Below, piece by piece: positions 1-6,653 of a stretch of 19,000 nucleotides of DNA. The stretch's first letter is position 1. Each line of letters begins with the position of its first letter. The stretch comes from Dehalococcoidia bacterium. GTDB taxonomy: Bacteria; Chloroflexota; Dehalococcoidia; GIF9; AB-539-J10. Location: assembly GCA_030606385.1 (NCBI GenBank), contig JAUWGN010000002.1, positions 1 to 19,000 of the forward strand, written 5' to 3'. The notes under the pieces were generated by a model. The model worked only from the letters and a program-made list of their open reading frames with translations. It did not search any database and was not told the DNA's origin. The position numbers were made by a program, and so were the translations under genes.

Positions 1-528
1 GCTAGTTTTATCCGGTATCCTTGCTACCGATGGCATATATAAGACGAAGTAAGTTGGAGGTGGATCTGGCAACGGAGTCACTTTCTCCCCCCTTCCCTCT
101 ACCAGAGTGGTGCCTCCGTAGACAAACAAGGGGGCATCTGAACTTATCTTTGAAGCTAAATGAGCCAACCGCGATTGAGGAAAATTCACCTCCCACAGAG
201 TATTAAGAGCCATAAGAGTCGAGGCAGCATCACTGCTCCCCCCACCTAGACCTACCCCCAATGGTATATTCTTGCGAAGCCTGATTCGCACACCCCTAGG
301 GCAATTCGTAACCTCTTGGAACAGTTTAGCTGCTTTTATCACCAGGTTCCCAGTTTGCAAACTTGATTCGTTACATTCCAAAGATATTTCTCGCTCCATC
401 TCGAAGCCGAGAACATCATATAAGGTTATCGTCTGGGCAATGCTCTTGATTTGGTGGTTGTTATCATCATACTTGCCCAAAACTTCGAGAACGAGGTTTA
501 TCTTTGCCGGTGCATAAACAGTTAGCAT
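1..528 (-). CDS. ispE: 4-diphosphocytidyl-2-C-methyl-D-erythritol kinase (IspE), C-terminus cut by window edge
   Basis: This gene encodes the GHMP-family kinase that phosphorylates the 2-hydroxyl of CDP-methylerythritol, the fourth step of the MEP isoprenoid pathway in the cytosol. Reading from 528 leftwards gives 176 codons without a stop. Residues 6-12 read APAKINL, carrying the catalytic lysine. Residues 88-104 hold the glycine-rich ATP loop (IPLGVGLGGGSSDAAS), and SDAPLF near 130 carries the catalytic aspartate. GTTLVEGRGE follows at about 139-148, as usual in IspE. The family is about 280-300 residues long, so roughly 110 C-terminal residues lie outside the window. The ATG at 528 lies 5 nt beyond the rsmA stop codon. 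No good Shine-Dalgarno is visible, which suggests translational coupling to rsmA. The MEP pathway fits most Chloroflexota. The identification is firm from motifs. Confidence 0.93.
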   Translation of the reverse strand, partial: MLTVYAPAKINLVLEVLGKYDDNNHQIKSIAQTITLYDVLGFEMEREISLECNESSLQTGNLVIKAAKLFQEVTNCPRGVRIRLRKNIPLGVGLGGGSSDAASTLMALNTLWEVNFPQSRLAHLASKISSDAPLFVYGGTTLVEGRGEKVTPLPDPPPTYFVLYMPSVARIPDKTS

Positions 529-533
529 AACGA

Positions 534-1358
534 TTATGTTCTAAGCGGGGCAAAAGCTTCCCATAGCTTTCGCCATTCCTCCAAGCTCAGAGTTTCCGCT
601 CGCCTTGTAGCATCTATTCCAATCCCTTCAAGTAACAGGCAGACCTGGTCAGGTGATATTGCCAAACCGTGAGCCAGGGAGTTGCGGAGTTGCTTGCGAC
701 GTGAACTGAAGCCACAATGAACCATGTCAAAAAAACCTTGGACATCAGATACCTCAACAGGTGGTTCAGAATAAACATCGAGACGCAGGACCACAGAATC
801 TACCCTGGGTGGGGGACGGAAATCCTTAGCTAGCACATAAGTTATAATGGTTGGCTTACTGTAAAGTTGGACACCAATACTGAGCCGAGTCATCTTGCCA
901 GGCATGGCAGCAATAGCTTCGCCAACCTCTTTCTGCACCATTATCACCATCAACGAGGGTTTCAGCTCAGCCCGAAGGAAATGCCACAATATTGGTGAAG
1001 TAATATAATAAGGAAGATTAGCCACTACTTTATAAGTTTGTCCGCTACTCACTGGAGTACCAATCTTTCCCTTCAAAAGCTCCTCAGGAATGATTTTAAG
1101 TATATCAGCATGCACAATCTCGACATTTGGAAGAGAAACCAATTTTTTGTTCAACATATTGACCAATTTAATATCAAGTTCAACAGCAATCACCCTGGCA
1201 GTTCGCCGAGCCAGCTCTTTAGTTAATATACCCATCCCCGGACCTATCTCCACAGCAATGTCTGCCCTATCAAGTTCAGCTGCAGAGAGAATGCGCTCCA
1301 CCACGCTTTCGTTAATCAAGAAATGCTGGCCTAATCTTTTTTTCGCCGTGAGATACAT
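534..1358 (-). CDS. rsmA: 16S rRNA A1518/A1519 N6-dimethyltransferase (RsmA/KsgA)
   Basis: The product dimethylates two adjacent adenines in the 3' terminal hairpin of 16S rRNA, a late check in 30S subunit assembly. The 274-residue protein is of normal family length. It begins with the typical AKKRLGQHFL segment (residues 5-14). It has the SAM-binding loop EIGPGMG at 37-43 and the adenine-N6 catalytic motif NLPYY at 114-118, followed by ITSPI. The C-terminal part contains the expected SSRRKQLRNSL stretch. The ATG at 1358 sits only about 14 nt downstream of the end of the SRP RNA, and no terminator is visible between them. ispE follows after 5 nt. The pairing of ksgA with ispE is a common bacterial arrangement. 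Confidence 0.96.
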   Translation of the reverse strand: MYLTAKKRLGQHFLINESVVERILSAAELDRADIAVEIGPGMGILTKELARRTARVIAVELDIKLVNMLNKKLVSLPNVEIVHADILKIIPEELLKGKIGTPVSSGQTYKVVANLPYYITSPILWHFLRAELKPSLMVIMVQKEVGEAIAAMPGKMTRLSIGVQLYSKPTIITYVLAKDFRPPPRVDSVVLRLDVYSEPPVEVSDVQGFFDMVHCGFSSRRKQLRNSLAHGLAISPDQVCLLLEGIGIDATRRAETLSLEEWRKLWEAFAPLRT

Positions 1359-1371
1359 CCAAATATCAATT

Positions 1372-1643
1372 TAGGTCGTGCACCTGCTCTCGGTTTCTAT
1401 GGTGCAAATTACTCTTGCCAGCCAGCTCCGTCCAGGCACTTCTATGTCACCCAGAGAATGTTACTTACCGCTGCTTCCTTCCGGACCTGACGGGGTTCGT
1501 AGTTCTCCGTCGCATAGAACCCAAACTTCATCACCGCTTGGCAGAAAGCAACTTTACACCTCGAAATCTCAAGCAGGAATTCAGCCCCGCTATAGCGGAT
1601 TTCGGGTTCAGGGCACCGCTAGCTCCCCACCTAGCACGACCTA
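1372..1643 (-). ncRNA. ffs: Long bacterial signal recognition particle RNA (Bacillus-type, with Alu domain)
   Basis: This is the RNA of the signal recognition particle, which binds Ffh (SRP54) and targets nascent membrane proteins. On the minus strand, 1491-1470 reads GTCAGGTCCGGAAGGAAGCA and ends GC, the near-invariant apical S-domain loop. Flanking stems pair, for example TTCTATG (1519-1513) with CATAGAA (1446-1440). Upstream, GTGCTAGGTGGGGAGCTAGC and GGTGCCCTGAAC (from about 1637 down to about 1605) closely resemble the Alu-domain 5' part of Bacillus subtilis scRNA as I recall it. The ends close in a perfect 10-bp helix, TAGGTCGTGC (1643-1634) with GCACGACCTA (1381-1372). Together this gives a molecule of about 272 nt rather than the short 4.5S form of about 110 nt. 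The ends are inferred from that closing helix and from the promoter position. Several antisense or overlapping short reading frames here are not real genes. Confidence 0.93.
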
Positions 1644-1649
1644 CCGTAA

Positions 1650-1678
1650 ATGTTATCAGCAACAACTAATCTCATCAA
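1650..1678 (-). promoter_or_regulatory. Predicted sigma-70-type promoter of the SRP RNA
   Basis: On the minus strand, TTGATG (1678-1673) and TAACAT (1655-1650) are separated by exactly 17 nt. The predicted start, 7 nt past the -10 box, falls at about 1643. That is the first base of the closing helix of the SRP RNA, which supports both calls. The boxes match the consensus at 4-5 of 6 positions each. Confidence 0.6.
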
Positions 1679-1747
1679 GACTGATTTGGCAGACTTTCCC
1701 CATTATGTAACCTTGCCCTGGAGACGAGAAATAGGATAATCACAGTG

Positions 1748-1776
1748 TTGCTATTGGTAATGAGATTTCTTACAAT
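1748..1776 (+). promoter_or_regulatory. Predicted promoter of the macro-domain gene
   Basis: TTGCTA (1748-1753) and TACAAT (1771-1776) are separated by 17 nt. Transcription would start near 1783, giving a leader of about 28 nt before the ATG at 1812. It is the only good match in the short divergent gap between the SRP RNA and this gene. Confidence 0.5.
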
Positions 1777-1811
1777 TAGTACTTCAGTTGCGATATTGAT
1801 AAGTGGGGAAC

Positions 1812-2357
1812 ATGGAGACACTAATTAACCAAGTCAGGCTTTCGTTGATTCAAGGAGATATTACTGAGCAAGATACCGACGCTATAGTCAATGCTGCTAA
1901 TCCTAGTTTGATGGGTGGCGGGGGAGTAGACGGAGCAATACATCGAGCTGGTGGGCCAGTTATCCTGGATGAGTGCAATCAAATTGTTGCTAAACAAGGA
2001 CGATTGCCGACAGGGAAAGCTGTAATTACCACAGGGGGAAACCTCAAAGCAAAGCATGTCATACACACTGTGGGGCCTATCTGGGATGGTGGCGACAGAA
2101 ATGAAGCTGAGCTTTTGGCTAGCGCTTACCGTGAAAGCATCAAACTAGCAGCAGAGAGGAATTTGACCAGTATCTCCTTTCCCTCTGTAAGCACAGGAGC
2201 ATACGGCTATCCCCTGGATAAGGCAGCAAGAGTAGCTCTTAGAGCCGTGGTTTCGTTCCTCGAAGAAAAACCTACTTCCCTGAAGGAGGTGAATTTTGTC
2301 CTTTTTGATTCCTCAACTTATGAAAGTTACTGTTCCACATTGAAAGAGTTAATATAA
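1812..2357 (+). CDS. Macro-domain protein, probable O-acetyl-ADP-ribose deacetylase / ADP-ribosyl hydrolase
   Basis: Macro domains of this type bind ADP-ribose. They remove the acetyl group from O-acetyl-ADP-ribose or hydrolyse ADP-ribose from acidic side chains. The protein is a single domain of 181 residues counted from the ATG at 1812. It shows GDI near residue 15, NAANPSLMGGGGVDGAIH from about 27 (the MacroD/YmdB signature loop), and FPSVSTGAYGYP at about 123-134 (the second ribose/diphosphate loop). These mark the MacroD-like class. An in-frame GTG at 1803 would add three residues, but it has no Shine-Dalgarno. The ATG has GGGGA close before it, a poor spacing, so the start is uncertain by 9 nt. 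The gene is monocistronic and converges with the DUF89 gene, with a 23-nt gap. The exact substrate cannot be read from sequence. Confidence 0.92.
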   Translation: METLINQVRLSLIQGDITEQDTDAIVNAANPSLMGGGGVDGAIHRAGGPVILDECNQIVAKQGRLPTGKAVITTGGNLKAKHVIHTVGPIWDGGDRNEAELLASAYRESIKLAAERNLTSISFPSVSTGAYGYPLDKAARVALRAVVSFLEEKPTSLKEVNFVLFDSSTYESYCSTLKELI

Positions 2358-2380
2358 AAATAAGAAACCAATGTGTTAAC

Positions 2381-3220
2381 TCACCTCAACATAGCAACAT
2401 AGCTATTCAGCGATATTCCCAGTGAGTTTGCCACCGGTCTACACTTCGCCATAAGGCAGTAAAACACCTTCCCTTCCTCAGGAAGTTCACTCAATGACTC
2501 ATAATGTCCCATGCCTTTAGCGAATACAAGGTCTGCTGCTTTGAATTCCTGCCTGAATTGATTTGAAGCTAAGTCAAGGATTACCCCAGGTGAAGCCATA
2601 CCTGTAGTCATCACCGTTCCAAATTCGCCTTCCAATCCAGCTTCTTTGACATCCTCTGCCGTGGCATCATTTTGAACTGGTGAAGGCTTAACCACATATT
2701 TAACATCAACCAACTGCCTCATTTTTTTGACCAAAGGCAAGTCAAAATAGATTTCACCAACATTATCCGCCAAATACAAAACTTTGGATGCCTTTTTTAA
2801 CTCTGCTTCAAACCGCTGGGAATCGTCTATGGCAAACTCCGCTGGTTTCTTTATATCCTCGGCAACGTCGTCGAGACTCCTGAAGAAATCTATGGCATTA
2901 GCTACAGCAGCAAGTTTGATATAATCATTGATAGTATCTTTATAATGACCCTTCACCTTAGAAAACAATTCCCCGGCAACCGCCAGCTCATTTTCCTTCA
3001 TTGTTCGATAGGGGTCTGGATTGCCAGTTACATCCCGTATTATCTTATGGAGCTTGGTAGCGATTGCGATAGATATCTGTTCATCGGAAAATTCGCGGTC
3101 AAGGACATTTGTGGCTTTTTCCACCGCCTTTTGCCTGAGTAATTCATCGCTTGTAGCCAGCCTGCCCGCCTGGCAAATTAGCCTTCCTAAGCAATCATAG
3201 CACTCCGGGTAAACCTTCAT
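2381..3220 (-). CDS. DUF89 family protein, ARMT1-like metal-dependent damage-control phosphatase
   Basis: DUF89 proteins are metal-dependent phosphatases thought to clear harmful phosphometabolites. This is inferred from the family, and no substrate can be named here. The 279-residue protein has the CxxC pair near the N-terminus (C7, C10), typical of the prokaryotic subfamily. The metal-site motif ADNVGEIYFD lies at 151-160, ND at 184-185, AKGMGHYESL at 234-243, and the late lysine-cysteine pair KC at 259-260. All expected active-site segments are present, so the gene looks intact. AAGGTGGT upstream of the ATG is a good Shine-Dalgarno. The gene diverges from prfA across 88 nt and converges on the macro-domain gene. 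Confidence 0.85.
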   Translation of the reverse strand: MKVYPECYDCLGRLICQAGRLATSDELLRQKAVEKATNVLDREFSDEQISIAIATKLHKIIRDVTGNPDPYRTMKENELAVAGELFSKVKGHYKDTINDYIKLAAVANAIDFFRSLDDVAEDIKKPAEFAIDDSQRFEAELKKASKVLYLADNVGEIYFDLPLVKKMRQLVDVKYVVKPSPVQNDATAEDVKEAGLEGEFGTVMTTGMASPGVILDLASNQFRQEFKAADLVFAKGMGHYESLSELPEEGKVFYCLMAKCRPVANSLGISLNSYVAMLR

Positions 3221-3245
3221 AGTAACACTACCACCTTAAATTTAT

Positions 3246-3275
3246 TTGAATAGGTTTCATGAGCTATATTATAAT
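3246..3275 (+). promoter_or_regulatory. Predicted promoter of prfA-prmC
   Basis: TTGAAT (3246-3251) and a perfect TATAAT (3270-3275) stand 18 nt apart. The predicted start is near 3282, about 27 nt before the prfA ATG. The gap is only 88 nt and is shared with the divergent DUF89 gene. That gene may use an overlapping minus-strand promoter: TTAACC, 17 nt, TATTAT. Confidence 0.6.
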
Positions 3276-3279
3276 AGCT
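3262..3279. promoter_or_regulatory. Inverted repeat over the -10 box, possible operator
   Basis: AGCTAT (3262-3267) and ATAGCT (3274-3279) form a 6-bp inverted repeat with a 6-bp centre that straddles the prfA -10 box. It could be an operator shared by the two divergent genes, or a chance result of AT-rich promoter sequence. Confidence 0.3.
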
Positions 3280-3308
3280 TTGAAGAACAAAAAGGTTAAT
3301 TAAAAGCC

Positions 3309-4379
3309 ATGTTCGATAAACTGGGATTAATAGAAAAGCGCTACGAAGAACTGGAGCAGATGATTGCCCAGCCTGAAATTGCTACTGACCCAAAACAGCT
3401 GCAACAGCTGCTGCAGGAAAGAGCTAACCTCAAGGACATCGTCACCCAATACCAACAATATAAAACGATCTCCAGGGAGTTGGCTGACCTCGAAGCTTTG
3501 CTTAATGATGACCTTCAGCCTGAAATGATTGCTCTGGTCAAAGAAGAACGAAACAAGCTAGAACAACATCGGGATGACCTGATTGATAAACTAAAGCTTT
3601 CTTTGCTACCAAAAAACCCCAACGATGACAAAGATATCATTGTTGAAATAAGAGCGGGCGCTGGTGGTGAGGAAGCAAGCCTTTTTGCTGCCGATCTATT
3701 TCGCATGTACAGTCACTATGCTCAGCGTAAAGGATGGCAAATAAATATCATGAATAGTAGTCAAAGTGACATTGGTGGTTTTAAGGAAGTGGTATTCGAA
3801 GTTAAAGGTAAAGGTGCCTTTAGCAAGCTGAAGTATGAGCGCGGAGTACATAGAGTACAACGAGTGCCTATTACCGAAGCCTCGGGACGGATTCACACCT
3901 CAACAACTACTGTGGCTGTTCTTCCCGAAGCAAAGGAAATCGAGTTGAACATAAAGCCAGACGAGCTCAGGGTAGACCTTTTCCGTAGCAGCGGTGCTGG
4001 GGGACAAAATGTGAACAAGCTAACCACCGCGGTACGCATCACACACATCCCCACAGGAATAACAGCTACCTGCCAGGATGAACGCTCTCAACTGAAAAAC
4101 AAGATGAAAGCTATGGCGGTTCTTAGGGCAAGATTATTCGACCTAGAACAACATAAGCAAGCAGAGACGATCGAGAGGGAGCGTCGAACGCAAGTAGGCA
4201 CAGGTGACCGAGCAGAAAAAATTCGCACTTACAATTTTCCTCAGGACAGGATCACCGACCACCGCATTAACACCGTTTTTCATAACTTGACTGAAATCCT
4301 GAACGGTGAGCTTGATGGACTCCTTGAAGCACTATCCACCACAGAGCAATCTCAACAACTGGAAGCAATTCTCTCATGA
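3309..4379 (+). CDS. prfA: Peptide chain release factor 1 (RF1)
   Basis: RF1 recognises UAA and UAG stop codons in the ribosomal A site and triggers release of the finished protein. The 356-residue length is typical. The codon-recognition tripeptide lies at 187-189 and reads PIT, within RVPITEASGRIHTS. This fits the P-x-T pattern that marks RF1, where RF2 has SPF. The catalytic GGQ is at 231-233 in SSGAGGQNVNK; its glutamine is the substrate of the next gene's product. The ATG at 3309 has only a distant AAAGG before it, so initiation may be weak. The stop codon overlaps the prmC start by 4 nt (ATGA), which indicates translational coupling of the factor with its modifying enzyme. Confidence 0.97.
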   Translation: MFDKLGLIEKRYEELEQMIAQPEIATDPKQLQQLLQERANLKDIVTQYQQYKTISRELADLEALLNDDLQPEMIALVKEERNKLEQHRDDLIDKLKLSLLPKNPNDDKDIIVEIRAGAGGEEASLFAADLFRMYSHYAQRKGWQINIMNSSQSDIGGFKEVVFEVKGKGAFSKLKYERGVHRVQRVPITEASGRIHTSTTTVAVLPEAKEIELNIKPDELRVDLFRSSGAGGQNVNKLTTAVRITHIPTGITATCQDERSQLKNKMKAMAVLRARLFDLEQHKQAETIERERRTQVGTGDRAEKIRTYNFPQDRITDHRINTVFHNLTEILNGELDGLLEALSTTEQSQQLEAILS

Positions 4380-5230
4380 CCTCGAGAGAAGCTTTGATTC
4401 TAACTAGGCAAACACTGGCATCGGCAAACTCCGACGAGGCTGGTATTGAATCTGAGCTTCTGCTTTGCCATGTGCTGGGAATATCAAAAACGAAATTGTA
4501 TAGTGAGCCACAAAGAGTATTGACCCCAACAGAAATAAAAGAGCTTCAGCACTCCATTAATCGTTGCCTACTTCACGAACCTATTGCCTACATCCTGGAG
4601 CATGGCGACCTTTATGGTCACAATTTTTATGTCAACCATCGTGTCTTTATTCCCAGACCAGAAACCGAGTTACTGGTCAAAGAAGCAATTGATTTCGCTC
4701 ACCACCACACTATTTCACAAAATGAACTTATCCTTGCTGATATTGGCACTGGCAGTGGTGCTATCGCAATCAGCGTTGCCTTGGCATTACCACAGGCTAA
4801 AGTCTATGCCGTAGATATCACTGCTGCAACTCTCCATGTAGCCCATATAAATTGCCAGCGATACCACGTTACCCATCAAGTTACCCTTCTGCAGGGTGAT
4901 CTGCTGGAACCACTGCCTAAGCCTGTGAATGTAATAATAGCTAATCTACCTTACGTCAAAAACCATGAATTGAGGATGTTACCCCCGGAAATAATAGATT
5001 TTGAACCTTCGGTGGCTTTAATTGGTGGAGAGGATGGCTTGAATGTAATACGCCAGCTACTAAATCAAACTCAGGAAAAGATTTGCCCAGGTGGTTGCCT
5101 GCTTTTAGAGATCGGCTATGGACAAAAAGAGCCGATAATTTCATTGGTAAATGGTCACTTCCCCCAAGGTAACATTGCGATAATACCCGATCTGGCTGGT
5201 ATTGAGAGAATAGCCAGAATCACTTTATAA
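4376..5230 (+). CDS. prmC: Release factor glutamine N5-methyltransferase (PrmC/HemK)
   Basis: PrmC methylates the glutamine of the GGQ motif in RF1 and RF2, which speeds peptide release. The 284-residue protein has an N-terminal helical domain with FIPRPETELLV at 91-101. The SAM-binding loop DIGTGSGAIAIS starts at 122, and the downstream acidic strand is VYAVDI. The catalytic segment at 190-193 reads NLPY, whereas most PrmC proteins have NPPY. The following FEPSVALIGGEDGL is typical of the family and secures the call. The gene overlaps prfA by 4 nt. speD follows after 117 nt with its own promoter, so the prfA-prmC unit probably ends here, although no terminator hairpin is visible. Confidence 0.95.
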   Translation: MTSREALILTRQTLASANSDEAGIESELLLCHVLGISKTKLYSEPQRVLTPTEIKELQHSINRCLLHEPIAYILEHGDLYGHNFYVNHRVFIPRPETELLVKEAIDFAHHHTISQNELILADIGTGSGAIAISVALALPQAKVYAVDITAATLHVAHINCQRYHVTHQVTLLQGDLLEPLPKPVNVIIANLPYVKNHELRMLPPEIIDFEPSVALIGGEDGLNVIRQLLNQTQEKICPGGCLLLEIGYGQKEPIISLVNGHFPQGNIAIIPDLAGIERIARITL

Positions 5231-5255
5231 TAGGCGTTTTCTTTCGCAGTACATA

Positions 5256-5284
5256 TTGACCCTTGTTAACATACGATATAAAAT
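5256..5284 (+). promoter_or_regulatory. Predicted promoter of speD-speE
   Basis: TTGACC (5256-5261, five of six consensus) and TAAAAT (5279-5284) are 17 nt apart. The start would be near 5291, giving a leader of about 57 nt that contains a small hairpin and a strong Shine-Dalgarno. Confidence 0.6.
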
Positions 5285-5295
5285 CTGCATCTGTT

Positions 5296-5311
5296 GCCCA
5301 AAAACTTGGGC
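5296..5311 (+). promoter_or_regulatory. Small hairpin in the speD leader
   Basis: GCCCAA (5296-5301) pairs with TTGGGC (5306-5311) around an AAAC loop. It lies right at the predicted 5' end of the speD transcript. A role in stabilising the mRNA or in polyamine or SAM feedback is possible, but the leader is too short to match a riboswitch class I recognise. Confidence 0.4.
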
Positions 5312-5347
5312 GCAAATCTAAGAATCTATTAAAGGAGGGAAGGTGAT

Positions 5348-5725
5348 TTGTATGCACTGGGAAGACATTTGTTACTAGAGTTAAAAAACTGCAATAAGGA
5401 GGTGTTAAATGACCTAGATTTTCTTAGAGATTGCTTGCATCGAGCTGCCCTTCAATGCGGCGCCACCATAGTTGGTGAATCTTTTCATCAATTCTCCCCT
5501 CGTGGGGTGAGTGGAATAATTAATATCGCTGAATCCCACATCGCAATTCATACCTGGCCTGAGTATAGCTACGCTGCTGTAGATGTGTTTACCTGCGGAA
5601 ACAATGTAAATCCCGAGGAAATAGCCAATCTAATAACACAAAGCTTACAGCCCCAAAAGTGTTCCATAATCGAGTTGCGAAGAGGCATGGTAGAGAAAAG
5701 TAAGGTTAGGAGCATCACAAACTAA
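5348..5725 (+). CDS. speD: S-adenosylmethionine decarboxylase proenzyme, short prokaryotic type
   Basis: This enzyme decarboxylates SAM to supply the aminopropyl donor for polyamine synthesis. It is made as a proenzyme that cuts itself between Glu62 and Ser63, turning the serine into a pyruvoyl cofactor. Numbering from the TTG at 5348 places Ser63, His68 and Cys83 exactly where the Thermotoga-type enzyme has them (ESHIAIHTW and FTCG). The N-terminus YALGRHLLLEL matches the family. The TTG start is supported by AGGAGG (5333-5338) 9 nt upstream and by the family alignment; no ATG in frame would keep the conserved GRHLL segment. The length of 125 residues is normal for the class 1B enzyme. speE starts inside the stop codon (TAATG), so the two are tightly coupled. 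Confidence 0.96.
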   Translation: MYALGRHLLLELKNCNKEVLNDLDFLRDCLHRAALQCGATIVGESFHQFSPRGVSGIINIAESHIAIHTWPEYSYAAVDVFTCGNNVNPEEIANLITQSLQPQKCSIIELRRGMVEKSKVRSITN

Positions 5726-6648
5726 TGAAGGCCGCTGAACCTGATAAACGTAAATGGTTTCATGATTACGTCAACCCCGACATCACCATATCATACAGGG
5801 TCAAGGAGTTGACATACTCAGGGAAGACCAAATTTCAGTCTATAGATATCATTAATAATGAGCGGTTCGGGAAATGCCTTATGCTTGATGGTAAGATTCA
5901 ATCAAGCGAAGTTGATGAATTTATCTATCATGAAGCTTTAGTACACCCTGTCATCATCACCCATTCCCATCCCGAGAAGGTGTTTATTGCTGGTGGTGGT
6001 GAAGGAGCTACCTTAAGAGAAGTGCTGGCCCACAACTCGGTCAAGAAAGCTGTCATGGTAGATATTGACAAAGAAGTGGTAGATATTTGCCGCCGCTTCT
6101 TGTTTTCATGGCACCAAAATTCCTTTGATGACCAGCGGGCAGAATTGCACTTCGCCGACGCTAGAGAATACCTTGAAAAAAACGATGATAAATTTGATGT
6201 CATCATCATTGACCTGCCTGACCCTTTACAAGAAGGCCCGGCTCGCTTGCTATATACCCAAGAATTTTATCGCCTGGTTAAACAAAGGCTACAACCAGAT
6301 GGCATTATCTCGGTTCAAGCCGAGTCCGCCGATTGGACAGAGTTAGAGAACTTCGTGGACATCGTTAATACGATGGCAAGTATTTTCCCCATAATTCGCC
6401 CCTATCAAGCTCATATACCTTCCTTCAATAGCCTGTGGGGCTTTGCCTCTGCCTCCCAGAAACTTGACCCTGGAAAATTAACTCCTGAAGAGATTGACGT
6501 TAAAATCTCAACAAGAATATCAAGACAACTGAAATTCTATGATGGGCTTACTCATCAAGCCATGTTCACTATCCCCAAGCACTTGAGACTTAAGTTATCC
6601 AAAACCAGAAAAGTCATTACCGACAAAGAGCCCATCTCTATTTACTGA
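5725..6648 (+). CDS. speE: Polyamine aminopropyltransferase, thermospermine-synthase-like
   Basis: The enzyme transfers an aminopropyl group from decarboxylated SAM to a diamine or polyamine. The 307-residue protein has the family fold: YHEALVHP at 68-75, GGGEGATLREVL at 90-101 and DIDKEVVDICRRF at 113-125. Several segments differ from classical spermidine synthase. GGGEG replaces GGGDG, DLPDP (163-167) followed by GP and LYTQEFY replaces D-S/C-x-DP with LF, and AHIPSFNSLWGFASAS (229-244) replaces the P-TY region. As I recall, these are features of plant ACL5 and archaeal or bacterial thermospermine synthases. The immediate upstream gene speD supplies the donor. Plain spermidine synthase activity remains possible. 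The family call is certain; the product is uncertain. Confidence 0.93.
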   Translation: MKAAEPDKRKWFHDYVNPDITISYRVKELTYSGKTKFQSIDIINNERFGKCLMLDGKIQSSEVDEFIYHEALVHPVIITHSHPEKVFIAGGGEGATLREVLAHNSVKKAVMVDIDKEVVDICRRFLFSWHQNSFDDQRAELHFADAREYLEKNDDKFDVIIIDLPDPLQEGPARLLYTQEFYRLVKQRLQPDGIISVQAESADWTELENFVDIVNTMASIFPIIRPYQAHIPSFNSLWGFASASQKLDPGKLTPEEIDVKISTRISRQLKFYDGLTHQAMFTIPKHLRLKLSKTRKVITDKEPISIY

Positions 6649-6653
6649 ATCGT

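Noticed and set aside
1378..1710. Two overlapping plus-strand frames of 84-110 codons
   Set aside because: They lie opposite the SRP RNA, whose conserved loop and paired ends explain the sequence. The frames have no ribosome sites or protein-like patterns.
5285..5347. SAM- or polyamine-sensing riboswitch upstream of speD
   Set aside because: The leader after the predicted start is only about 57 nt, and beyond one 6-bp hairpin it does not show the core of any riboswitch class I know.
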